NCBI GenBank assembly: GCA_030446775.1
Contig: JAUJMQ010000005.1
Coordinates: forward strand, 20,359 to 84,358
Direction: 5' to 3'
From: Egibacteraceae bacterium
Lineage (GTDB): Bacteria > Actinomycetota > Nitriliruptoria > Euzebyales > Egibacteraceae
Length of the DNA stretch: 64,000 nt
The notes below the pieces were generated by a model that saw only the letters and a program-made list of their open reading frames with translations, made no database searches and was not told the origin of the DNA. Position numbers and translations under genes: made by a program. Of the stretch, positions 42,993 to 50,716 are shown one piece after another; positions within the stretch are counted from its first letter, which is position 1, and the number at the start of each line of letters is the position of its first letter.

Positions 42993-44733
42993 GAGGGGCC
43001 GCGCGGCGGGCGGCCGCGACAGCGTCGGCGGCGGCGGCCAGGACGTCGAGGTGCTCTGGGTCGGGGCTGGCCTCGGCCACCAGCGCCCGGAAGCGCTGCC
43101 GCTCGGGTGACGTGAGCGTCGAGAAGCGGTCGAGCAGGTCGTCGCGGGCGTCGGTGACGAGCGCCCGCAGGTTTGCCTCGCCGAGCAGCTTGACCAGCAG
43201 ACCCTGGTTCGCGGCCCCGGCGGCCGCGGCGATGCCCGCCTCCGCGCCGGTGATGCCCGAGTGCGCCATGGCCAGCAGGATCGCAGACGTGGCCGCGACG
43301 CTGACGATGGACGACACGACGCGGGCCTGGTTGCGCCGCGCCGCGCCGGCGGTGGCCACGAGCGCCGCGACGCGCTGCTGCCACTCGGCGACCGCCGTCT
43401 CGGCCCGTTCGTCGAAGTCGCGCGACCGCCGTGTCAGGTCCTCCTCGGCCGCCAGCAGCCGCCGGCCCGAAGGGGTCGCCTGCCACGCGGTGACGACGTC
43501 GGCCGACGCCAGGTCGGCGAGCTGCGCCGCGATGCCGGTCACCGTGTCGGCCACCTCGACGCGGACCTGGCGCTCGAGGCGCTGCTCCTCGCCGACGCCG
43601 ACGTTGGCGAGCATCGACTTGACCCACGTGCGCGCCTGCCCGGTCGCCGCCTCGGTGAGCTTGAGGAACTTGCCACCGCCGACGAAACGGTCCCAGCGGT
43701 CGACGACCTCCGCGCGCAGTGGCAGCCCCTCGTCGAGGGTCTTGGCGAACTCGTCGCCGGCCTGCTCGTAGGCGCGGTCGACGTCGCCGAGCAGCTGGCG
43801 GGCCAGCCGCAGCTCCTCGTCGAGCGCCGCGGTGAGCTCGGCGACCTCACCGGGGACGGCGTCCAGCGCCCCCGACAGGGTCTGGAGCCGGTGGGCGCGC
43901 CGGACCTCGGGCTCGCCCAGGGTGTACAGCCAGTCGCGCAGCGCCCCCACCAGGCTGCCCGGCAGCCGGCCGTGGGCGACCGTCGCCACCGGGATCGTGA
44001 ACAGGTTCACGCCCGCCAGCCCCTCCAGACCGAGCTTGTGGCGGAAGTCGGCGGCGACCTCGGCGAGGTCGGCGGCGTGGACCTGGGCGAGCACGACGGC
44101 CAGGGCGGTCCGCCGCTGCTGTGCGCGCCGCAGGTAGCGCATCGACTCCTCGTCGGCGTACTTGCCGGCGGTGGTGAACCACAGCCACAGGTCGGCGGCG
44201 TCCAGCAGCTGGTCGGCGAGCTCCCGGTTGGCGGTCGACACCGAGTCGATGTCGGGGGCGTCCAGCAGCGCCAAACCGGGCGGGATGGCGGCGCTGGACA
44301 CGAGCCGCAGCCGCCCGGAGTCCTCCCGGCCGCCGAGCAGCGTGGCGTCGGCGGTCTCGACGCGTGCCAGGCTCCCCAGGATGCGGTCGGTCTCGAACCA
44401 GCCGAGGTCGTCGGGGTGGCACACGAGTGAGGGCGCGAACGTGGTCGGGCGCACCGGCCCGGCGGCGAGGACGTCGCGGCCGAGCAGCGTGTTGACGAAC
44501 GTGGACTTGCCCGCGCCGGTCACCCCGCCGATGACGACGAGCAGCGGCGCGTCGAGGTCGGCGAGCTTGGCGACATGCCCCGCCAGCTCGGCGGCGAGGC
44601 GTTCGCGCAGCTGCCGCCGCTCAGCCTGCGCCGAGGCGCCGAGGTCGAAGGCGCAGGCGGCGACGGCCCGGCGAAGCTCGAGCAGGGCCTGCGACAGCGC
44701 GCCGGCGCCGGGGACGGTGTCGGTCGTGGTCAC
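42985..44733 (-). CDS. dynamin-like GTPase
   Basis: Large GTPase of 582 aa with P-loop VIGGVTGAGKSTFVNTLLG (about residues 53-71), switch LLDAPDIDSVS and a long helical stalk region (DEELRLARQLLGDVDRAYEQAGDEF, RLERQVRVEVADTVTGIAAQLADLAS). It has a hydrophobic hairpin near the C-terminus (VVSSIVSVAATSAILLAMAHSG, AGIAAAAGAANQGLLV) consistent with membrane insertion. Bacterial dynamin-like proteins usually come as adjacent pairs that act together on membranes, and a second GTPase follows here. GTG 44733 is chosen; the track start near 45264 is an extension into other sequence. Confidence 0.85.
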   Translation of the reverse strand: MTTTDTVPGAGALSQALLELRRAVAACAFDLGASAQAERRQLRERLAAELAGHVAKLADLDAPLLVVIGGVTGAGKSTFVNTLLGRDVLAAGPVRPTTFAPSLVCHPDDLGWFETDRILGSLARVETADATLLGGREDSGRLRLVSSAAIPPGLALLDAPDIDSVSTANRELADQLLDAADLWLWFTTAGKYADEESMRYLRRAQQRRTALAVVLAQVHAADLAEVAADFRHKLGLEGLAGVNLFTIPVATVAHGRLPGSLVGALRDWLYTLGEPEVRRAHRLQTLSGALDAVPGEVAELTAALDEELRLARQLLGDVDRAYEQAGDEFAKTLDEGLPLRAEVVDRWDRFVGGGKFLKLTEAATGQARTWVKSMLANVGVGEEQRLERQVRVEVADTVTGIAAQLADLASADVVTAWQATPSGRRLLAAEEDLTRRSRDFDERAETAVAEWQQRVAALVATAGAARRNQARVVSSIVSVAATSAILLAMAHSGITGAEAGIAAAAGAANQGLLVKLLGEANLRALVTDARDDLLDRFSTLTSPERQRFRALVAEASPDPEHLDVLAAAADAVAAARRAAPRG

Positions 44734-44886
44734 GGCGCCACTGTTCCCCCTCGGCGCCCGGTGACGCCGCCCGGCCCGGTCGTGCAGCCCACGCCGCCTC
44801 CCGTAGATCCCCCCAATGATGCTCGACGGCCGGGCTAGCATGCCACCAGGGCCGAGCGCCGGCCGGCCGCCGCGAGACGAGAGCGG

Positions 44887-45245
44887 GTGGCGGAGTCGGA
44901 TCACGGCCGGGCGAGAGGCTGCACCCGCTCGTGGGGCACGACGCGCTGCTGGAGAGCCTGCTCGCGCGCACCGTTCGCCTTCGTCCTGTTCGACATCGAG
45001 CTGCGCTGCGTGCTGGTCAACGCCGCGCTCACGGAGATGTCGGGCCGCTCTCCAGGAGGCTTGCACGGGCTGCGGGTCGGCGAGGTCGAGCCCGAGCTCG
45101 CGCTGGAGGCCAGGCTGCACGCCAGCGGCGCTGACGTCGACGCCGCGAACTCGTGGCGGCGGTCGAGCGGGCGGTCGTGGCCCACAGCGGGGGACGGATC
45201 CGCGACGACATCGCCGTGCTCGTCGTCCGGCGCCTCCCGGCCTGA
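44887..45245 (+). pseudogene. collapsed PAS - SpoIIE-phosphatase gene
   Basis: Pieces of one signalling gene remain. GHDALLESLLAR and, in the next frame, PFAFVLFDIELRCVLVNAALTEMSGRSPGGLHGLRVGEVEPELALEA form the start of a PAS domain. Directly after it, in another frame, RELVAAVERAVVAHSGGRIRDDIAVLVVRRLPA and a stop form the very end of a PP2C/SpoIIE phosphatase. Everything between, normally several hundred residues including the metal-binding Asp residues, is missing. An intact gene of this type would control an anti-sigma or response pathway. It lies just before a response regulator. Confidence 0.6.
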
Positions 45246-45272
45246 CCCCGGGCCCGGCTGCCACCCTAGCGC

Positions 45273-45299
45273 GCCCGGTTTATACGCTTTATACCGGGC
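45273..45299. promoter_or_regulatory. AT-rich palindrome upstream of response regulator
   Basis: GCCCGGT and ACCGGGC form a perfect 7-bp inverted repeat around TTATACGCTTTAT, an AT-rich island in very GC-rich DNA. It lies 44 bases before ATG 45344 and 27 bases after the phosphatase remnant stop. The TATAC/TTATA cores could be -10 elements; a terminator role is also possible. Confidence 0.4.
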
Positions 45300-45343
45300 A
45301 AGCAAGGTAGGGGCGGGGAAGGAAGACGGCGAAAGGAGTCCCG

Positions 45344-45736
45344 ATGCCCCAGTCGCCCGCCACCGTCCTCGTCGTCGACGACGACCTCCTCGTGGCCGAG
45401 CTGCTGCAGGTGCATCTTGAGACCGCGGGGTACGTCGTGCGCCACGCGTCCGACGGGGCGGCCGCGCTGCGGGCGGTCGAGGCGGAGCCGCCCGACCTCG
45501 TCCTGCTCGACGTGATGATGCCCGACGTCGACGGGTGGACCGTGCTGTCGCAGGTGCGCTCGCAGCCGGCGACCTCCACGCTGCCGGTCGTGCTCCTCAC
45601 CGGCAAGTCCATGCCAGCCGATCAGGTGCGCGGCTGGAACCTCGGCGCCTCGGGGTTCCTGTCCAAGCCGTTCTCGGCCGAGGACCTGCTCGCCAAGGTC
45701 GACCAGGTGCTCGTCGACGCTGCCGCCGAGGCCTGA
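45344..45736 (+). CDS. single-domain response regulator
   Basis: A 130-residue CheY-like receiver with no output domain. Acidic pocket DDD in VLVVDDDLLVAEL (about residues 9-11). The phosphoacceptor Asp is in DLVLLDVMMPDVDGWT (about 54), Thr in VVLLTGKSMPADQV and Lys in GFLSKPFSAEDLLAKV (about 105). AAAGGAG precedes the ATG at good spacing. It probably relays phosphate or controls a partner by protein contact. No histidine kinase is in the window; the adjacent phosphatase-type gene is destroyed. Confidence 0.88.
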   Translation: MPQSPATVLVVDDDLLVAELLQVHLETAGYVVRHASDGAAALRAVEAEPPDLVLLDVMMPDVDGWTVLSQVRSQPATSTLPVVLLTGKSMPADQVRGWNLGASGFLSKPFSAEDLLAKVDQVLVDAAAEA

Positions 45737-45756
45737 CCCGACGCGGTCGCACGGGT

Positions 45757-45774
45757 CGCCGGCGGTACCCGGCG
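45757..45774. terminator. hairpin between convergent genes
   Basis: CGCCGG and CCGGCG pair around CGGTAC, between the response regulator (ends 45736) and the LytR_C gene (ends 45779 on minus). The stem is short and GC-rich. Confidence 0.4.
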
Positions 45775-45778
45775 TCGT

Positions 45779-46432
45779 CTACGGCGACGCGGTCCAGTCC
45801 GCCCCGACGATGACGTGCAGGTCGACGGCCGGGCTGAGCTGCAGGGCGGGGTCGACGAAGTCGAAGCGCGGGTCGCGCTCGCCGAGCGCCTCCGCCTCGG
45901 CCTCGTGGCCGGGGGTCGCCACGACCGTCGTCCGCTCGTAGGCGCGCTTGGCCGTGTTGACCACCACCACGGTGTAGCCGAGGTCCCGCAGGGTCCGGAC
46001 GGCGTCCTCGGTCGCGCCCGGGGCTCCGACGGTCCCGTCGAGCACCTGGACGGTGACCTGCGACGGGTCCGACGTCGCGTCACCCGCACCGCCCCCGGTC
46101 GCGGGAGCCCTCTCGGTCGCCTCGGTCGGCGCCGGGCCGGTCACCTCGGTGGGCGCCGGGCCAGGAGCGGTCGGGCTCCCGGCGGAGGGGGCGGGCTCCG
46201 TCGGGCCCGGGCTGTCGCCGGGAGAGGCGCCCGTGCCGGGAGTCGCAGGCGTCACGGCGATGGTCTCGGTGGCGTCGCCGAGCGCCGTCGTGCCGCCTCC
46301 GGGGTCGCCGAGCCGGGTGAGAAACCCTGTCACGAGGGCCGGGACGACGGCCACCGCCAGCCCGACGAGCAGCGCGTGGCCAAGGGAGCGGCGGAAGGAG
46401 CCGTCGTCGGGATCGACGTGGCGGGCGCTCAC
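45779..46432 (-). CDS. membrane protein with LytR C-terminal domain
   Basis: A 217-residue protein with one N-terminal helix (LGHALLVGLAVAVVPALVTGFLTRLG) and a long Pro/Thr/Gly linker (PGPTEPAPSAGSPTAPGPAPTEVTG). The LytR_C domain follows (VTVQVLDGTVGAPGATEDAVRTLRDLGYTVVVVNTAKRAYERTTVVATPGHEAEAEALGERD). LytR_C domains accompany cell-wall ligases and other envelope proteins; the isolated form has no known activity. GTG 46432 overlaps the DUF3263 stop by GTGA, forming an operon widely conserved in actinobacteria. Confidence 0.85.
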   Translation of the reverse strand: MSARHVDPDDGSFRRSLGHALLVGLAVAVVPALVTGFLTRLGDPGGGTTALGDATETIAVTPATPGTGASPGDSPGPTEPAPSAGSPTAPGPAPTEVTGPAPTEATERAPATGGGAGDATSDPSQVTVQVLDGTVGAPGATEDAVRTLRDLGYTVVVVNTAKRAYERTTVVATPGHEAEAEALGERDPRFDFVDPALQLSPAVDLHVIVGADWTASP

Positions 46433-46701
46433 CGGCTGGTGCGCTCGCCGAGCGTCCGCGCCGTCCGGCGGCCACGCCGGGCGCTGCGGCTGCGCAGCAG
46501 GCGCTTGACGGTCAGCGGGTCGTGGGCCGCGGCGGCGGGCAGCTCGAGCACACGCGCGAGCAGCTGGTAGTAGCGCGCCGGCGAGAAGCCGAAGTGGCGG
46601 CGGATCGCCGTGTCCTTCGCACCCTGGTGCGCCGGCCAGTCGCGCTCGAACGCCAGCAGGGCACGGCCACGCGCGTCCAGAGCTCCTTGGTCGTGTGCCA
46701 T
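46429..46701 (-). CDS. DUF3263 protein
   Basis: A 90-residue basic protein: ALLAFERDWPAHQGAKDTAIRRHFGFSPARYYQLLARVLELPAAAAHDPLTVKRLLRSRSARR. This is the DUF3263 helix-turn-helix-like domain found next to LytR_C genes across actinobacteria. It may bind DNA and regulate the operon (inference). ATG 46701 has TACACT six bases upstream, so the mRNA is probably leaderless. Confidence 0.85.
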   Translation of the reverse strand: MAHDQGALDARGRALLAFERDWPAHQGAKDTAIRRHFGFSPARYYQLLARVLELPAAAAHDPLTVKRLLRSRSARRGRRTARTLGERTSR

Positions 46702-46713
46702 ACGGCGAGTGTA
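46699..46713 (-). promoter_or_regulatory. -10 box for leaderless DUF3263-LytR_C mRNA
   Basis: On the minus strand TACACT lies six bases before ATG 46701; no Shine-Dalgarno is seen. Confidence 0.5.
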
Positions 46714-46808
46714 GAAACCCTCGGCCTCCTCGCCGGGCAGGCACGGCGGGCAGGCGCCGGTGGCCGGTAGGCTGGACCCTCCGCCGCAACCCGCCGCCGG
46801 AGTCCGAG

Positions 46809-47906
46809 ATGACCCCTCCCGCTTCCCGCCAGGCTCTCGGCCTCCTCGCGACCGCGCTGCTCGTGATCGCGGTGCTCGCGCCGGCGACACGCGCCGCGTC
46901 CGCGCCCAGCCTTCCGCCCGTCGCGGCCGACGCCCTGCTCGCGTCCGTCGTCGAGGCGGTCGCCGGTGACCCGACGGTGTCGGGAGAGGTCGTCACGTCC
47001 GCGGCGCTCGGCCTGCCCGCCCTGCCCGACGGGGCGTTCGGGACCGACCCGGGCGCCGGTCCGCTGTCGCTGCTGACCGGCGACCGCAGGCTGCGGGTGT
47101 GGCGCTCCCCCGACGGGGTCCGCCTCGCCGACCTCGGGACGGCCAGCGAGCGGGTGCTCATCGCCGGCGCCGACGGGCTGTGGACGTGGGACTCCGACAC
47201 GATGCGCGCGACGCACGCGCCACTGCCCGACGGGCCGGGGCACCTCGACGAGGCGCACGGCCGGGTCGACCCGCTGGCCCTCGCCCGTCGGACCCTGGCC
47301 GGGCTCGACCGGTCCACGGCCGTGTCGGTGGCGGCGACCGCCCGCGTCGCCGACCGCGACGCCTACACCCTGGTGCTGCGTCCCCGTGACGGCGCGACGC
47401 TCGTCGATCGCGTGGAGATCGCAATCGACGCCGCCGAGCGCCTCCCGCTGCGGGCAGCCGTGTACGGGCGTGACGTCGAGGCGCCGGCGCTGTCGGCCGC
47501 CTACACGCGAGTCAGCTTCGCGCCGATCGACCCGGCGACGTTCACGTTCGTCCCGCCGCCGGGAGCGTTCGTCGAGGAGCTCGCGGCCGGCCCGCACGGC
47601 GACGGCTGGCGCGACCGCCGGGGGGACGGTCCGCGGCTGGGGCGGATCGGCGCGCCAGAGCACCTCGGCAGGGGCTGGTCGACGATCGCGGTCATCGCCC
47701 TGCCCGGCGACGGTTCCCTGCCCGGCGACCGCGATGACCGGGGGAGCCGGCGGCGCGGGCTGACCGCCCGGCAGCTGCGCGAGCTGCTGCCCTTCCAGGG
47801 GACGCTGTTCAGCGCGCAGCTCGCAGACGTCGCGGGCGGCCGGGTGCTGCTCGTCGGCGCGGTGCCCCTGTCGGCGCTGGACGAGGCCGCCGCCGGACTG
47901 CGGTGA
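46809..47906 (+). CDS. secreted LolA/RseB-like protein
   Basis: A 365-residue exported protein. The signal peptide is SRQALGLLATALLVIAVLAPATRAASA, so ATG 46809 is preferred over the track start 38 codons upstream. The mature part (SGEVVTSAALGLPALPDG, LLTGDRRLRVWRSPDGVRLADLGTASERVLIAGADGLWTWDSDTMRATHAPLP) resembles the LolA/RseB fold with an outer-membrane-lipoprotein-sorting-like beta sheet. Its stop overlaps the ABC ATPase start (GTGA). It probably handles a lipid or peptide outside the membrane for the ABC exporter that follows. Confidence 0.75.
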   Translation: MTPPASRQALGLLATALLVIAVLAPATRAASAPSLPPVAADALLASVVEAVAGDPTVSGEVVTSAALGLPALPDGAFGTDPGAGPLSLLTGDRRLRVWRSPDGVRLADLGTASERVLIAGADGLWTWDSDTMRATHAPLPDGPGHLDEAHGRVDPLALARRTLAGLDRSTAVSVAATARVADRDAYTLVLRPRDGATLVDRVEIAIDAAERLPLRAAVYGRDVEAPALSAAYTRVSFAPIDPATFTFVPPPGAFVEELAAGPHGDGWRDRRGDGPRLGRIGAPEHLGRGWSTIAVIALPGDGSLPGDRDDRGSRRRGLTARQLRELLPFQGTLFSAQLADVAGGRVLLVGAVPLSALDEAAAGLR

Positions 47907-48832
47907 CCGCGCTCGCGACTCGCGGGCTGACCAAGCGCTACGGCGACCTCACCGTCGTCGACGGGCTCGACCTGCGCGTCGAGCGGGGCGAGCTGTACGG
48001 GTTCCTGGGGCCCAACGGCTCCGGCAAGACCACGACGATCCGCATGCTGCTCGGGCTGACGGCGTCCAGCGACGGCGAGGTGGAGGTGCTCGGCGAGCCC
48101 GTCCCCGCGCACGCGACCCCCGCGGCGCTGCGACGCGTCGGCGCCCTGATCGAGGAGCCGGCGTTCTACCGGTACCTGTCGGGCCGGACGAACCTGGAGT
48201 ACTTCGCCCGCGCGGCCGGCCCCGCCGAGGACCGCCGCCGGCGCCTGGCCGAGATCGACACGGCCCTCGACCGCGTCGGGCTGGCCGCGGCGGCCGGCAA
48301 GAAGGTCAAGGCCTACAGCCAGGGGATGCGCCAGCGGCTGGGGCTGGCCCGGGCGCTGCTCGGCGGCCCTGAGGTCCTGGTGCTCGACGAGCCGACCAAC
48401 GGCCTGGACCCGCAGGGCATGCGTGAGGTCCGCCGGCTGCTACGGACCCTCGTCGACGCCGGCACGACGGTGTTCGTGTCCAGCCACCTGCTGTCGGAGG
48501 TGGAGGCCATGTGCGACCGCGTGGGCGTGCTCGCCCGCGGGCGGCTGGTGGCCGAGGGGCCGCCGTCGTCCCTGCGCAGCGCCGGCGGGACGCTGCGGGT
48601 CGCCGTCGACGACCGGCCCGGGGCGCTGGCGGCGCTCGAGCGGCTGCCCGGCGTCGCCGCCGTCGCCGGGCCCGACGGGCTGCGGCTGGTCGTCACCCCG
48701 CCGGCGACCGCCGCCCAGGCCAACGCGGCGCTCGTGCACGCCGGTGTCGCCGTCAGCTCGCTGGTGCCCGAGCAGGAGCGGCTCGAAGACGTCTTCCTCG
48801 CCCTGACCGAGGACGCCGATGCCCCGCGCTGA
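47903..48832 (+). CDS. ABC exporter ATP-binding protein
   Basis: ATPase of 309 aa from the CcmA/DrrA-like group. Walker A GPNGSGKTTTIRMLLGL (about residues 35-51), signature YSQGMRQRLGLARALLG, Walker B VLVLDEPTNGLDPQGMREV and H-loop VFVSSHLLSEVEAMCDRV are intact. The C-terminal extension (LRVAVDDRPGALAALERLPGVAAVAG, VSSLVPEQERLEDVFLALTED) matches this subfamily. It pairs with the downstream permease; substrate unknown, though the LolA-like partner hints at an envelope component. Confidence 0.9.
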   Translation: MTALATRGLTKRYGDLTVVDGLDLRVERGELYGFLGPNGSGKTTTIRMLLGLTASSDGEVEVLGEPVPAHATPAALRRVGALIEEPAFYRYLSGRTNLEYFARAAGPAEDRRRRLAEIDTALDRVGLAAAAGKKVKAYSQGMRQRLGLARALLGGPEVLVLDEPTNGLDPQGMREVRRLLRTLVDAGTTVFVSSHLLSEVEAMCDRVGVLARGRLVAEGPPSSLRSAGGTLRVAVDDRPGALAALERLPGVAAVAGPDGLRLVVTPPATAAQANAALVHAGVAVSSLVPEQERLEDVFLALTEDADAPR

Positions 48833-48952
48833 GCCTGCCGACCACTGGCTGGTCGTGCCCGCTCGGGGTGCCGTGGAACTGTCACCGCAGGCGCCACAGA
48901 TCCACGGCACGTCGTTGCGCGCCCGGCACACCCGCCCAGCGGCGAGCGTCTG

Positions 48953-49756
48953 ATGCTGCGCGTCGAGCTGGGCAAGGCGGCGCGGCGGTGGCGGACGTGG
49001 GCGCTGGCGGTCGTCCTGGGCGCGGTGCCCGCCCTGTTCGTCGCCGCCCTGCGGTTCTCGCCGCCGTCCGGAGGCGGGGGCGACGGCCCGCCGTTCCTCG
49101 TCCAGACGCTGTCCAACGGCCTGTTCGCGCCGCTCGTCGCGCTCGTGTTGATCCAGCCGTTCCTCCTGCCGCTGGCCGCCGCGCTGCTGTCGGGCGACGC
49201 GGTCGCCGGCGAGGCTGCCGGCGGGACCCTGCGCTACCTGCTCGTCCGCCCCGTCGGCCGGGCGAGGCTGGTCCTGGTCAAGTACGCAGCGGTGCTGTTG
49301 CTGCTCGCGGCGCTGCTCGGCGTCGTCGTGGTGGTGGGGCTGGCGGCGGGCGCGGCCGCGTTCGGGTTGCGGCCCCTGCCGACGCTGTCGGGCACGATCC
49401 TGCCGATCGGCGAGGGGTTGGTGCGCATCGCCGCGGCCACCGCCTACGTGCTCGGCGGCGTGGCGGGGCTCGCGGCGGTCGGCATGTTCGTGTCGACGCT
49501 GACCGAGTCCGGTCCCGGGGCGACGGTGGCGACCGTCGCGGTGGCGATCGTCATGCAGATCGTCGGGGCGCTGGACAGCCTCCGAGCGGTGCACCCGTGG
49601 CTGCTCACGCAGCCGTGGCGGTCACTGGCCGAGCTGCTCCGGTCGCCGATCTCCACCGAGCCGCTCGTGCGTGGCGTGCTCGTCTACGGCGCGTACACGG
49701 CGGTGTTCCTCGCGCTCGCCGTCACGGTGCTGCGCCGCCGCGACATCGCGTCGTAG
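48953..49756 (+). CDS. ABC-2-type exporter permease
   Basis: Membrane subunit, 267 aa, with about six helices (WALAVVLGAVPALFVAAL, LFAPLVALVLIQPFLLPLAAALLSG, YAAVLLLLAALLGVVVVVGLAAGAAAFG, AAATAYVLGGVAGLAAVGMFVSTL, GATVATVAVAIVMQIVGAL, VLVYGAYTAVFLALAVTVL). The segment GDAVAGEAAGGTLRYLLVRPVGRARLVLVKY is a hallmark of ABC-2 permeases. It follows the ATPase by 120 bases and is its likely partner. Confidence 0.88.
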   Translation: MLRVELGKAARRWRTWALAVVLGAVPALFVAALRFSPPSGGGGDGPPFLVQTLSNGLFAPLVALVLIQPFLLPLAAALLSGDAVAGEAAGGTLRYLLVRPVGRARLVLVKYAAVLLLLAALLGVVVVVGLAAGAAAFGLRPLPTLSGTILPIGEGLVRIAAATAYVLGGVAGLAAVGMFVSTLTESGPGATVATVAVAIVMQIVGALDSLRAVHPWLLTQPWRSLAELLRSPISTEPLVRGVLVYGAYTAVFLALAVTVLRRRDIAS

Positions 49757-49836
49757 AGCGGCGACCGACCTCGGCGGGTGCCGGCGCGGGGCGTGGTGAC
49801 CGGCGGGCGTGGGCCGCGGGGCACGCCGCCGCGCGA

Positions 49837-50631
49837 CTACCTCGACGCCGACGGACGCCGCCGCGCCGAGCGCTGCGTTGCCGTCCCGCGCCGGTCGGGC
49901 TCTGCTTCACCGACGGGCTCGCCACGACCGGGATCGCCCGAGACCGGCTCGTCAGCCGCGGGATCGTCGTGTCGCGCGTCGGCGGCGCGCTCGAGGAAGA
50001 ACGCGCCGAGCATCCCGGCGAGGCTGGCGAACACCACGACGGAGTAGACGGCGAGGACCACCTCCACGACCTTGGCGGCGCCGGCGTCCCGCCCGAGTGG
50101 CTCACCGGTGACGGTCGCCAGCGCCGCGGCGTGCAGGGCGTCGGGATAGCTGGCGAACACCGCGAGCTCGAACAGCAGCAGGCTCGAGGCGAGCACGACA
50201 ATGAGCGTCACGGTGGCCAGCCAGGCCAGGCGGCTGGTGAGGCGCCGACCGGCGACCCGGCCCGACCGGATCGAGGCGGACAGCAGCCGGCCGAGACGCG
50301 GGATCCGCAGCCGCGCGAGCGGCCGCAGGAAGCGCAGGAACGGCACCGCGAGGAAGATCAGCTGCCACCAGTTGCGCCGCAGGAACCCGGCGGTGGACGG
50401 GGCGATGGTCAGCCGCAGGACGAACTCGCCCACGAAGACCGCCCACAGCACCCAGCCGGCGACCTCGAACGACGTCTGCAGGCGCCCCTCGGCCGGCACG
50501 ACGGTGTCGGCGAGCACGAGCAGCGAGAAGACGACGCCGGCGGCGGTCAGCGGCTTGTCCAGGCGCGCCGCGAGGCGCTCGGCGAGCGCCTCGCGCTCGG
50601 CGGCGGGGCGCTGCAGGACCCGCCCGGTCAT
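49837..50631 (-). CDS. VIC-type ion channel lacking a canonical selectivity filter
   Basis: A 264-residue membrane protein with voltage-gated-ion-channel topology. It has helices LTAAGVVFSLLVLADTVV and FEVAGWVLWAVFVGEFVLRLTIAP and an Arg-rich S4-like segment (VPFLRFLRPLARLRIPRLGRLLSASIRSGR). A pore pair (WLATVTLIVVLASSLLLFELAVF and VVEVVLAVYSVVVFASLAGMLGAFFLERA) follows. Where a potassium channel would have TVGYGD, this protein reads ALHAAALATVTGEPLG. It may conduct other ions, or none and act as a sensor. A charged cytoplasmic tail follows. It converges on the ABC permease. Confidence 0.75.
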   Translation of the reverse strand: MTGRVLQRPAAEREALAERLAARLDKPLTAAGVVFSLLVLADTVVPAEGRLQTSFEVAGWVLWAVFVGEFVLRLTIAPSTAGFLRRNWWQLIFLAVPFLRFLRPLARLRIPRLGRLLSASIRSGRVAGRRLTSRLAWLATVTLIVVLASSLLLFELAVFASYPDALHAAALATVTGEPLGRDAGAAKVVEVVLAVYSVVVFASLAGMLGAFFLERAADARHDDPAADEPVSGDPGRGEPVGEAEPDRRGTATQRSARRRPSASR

Positions 50632-50716
50632 GCCCGCACCGCAGCGGCCGCAGCGGTCACGGCCGCACGCCTAGACACCGGCGGCTCGCCGGCTGCGCGT
50701 CCGGTGGGCGGGCGAC

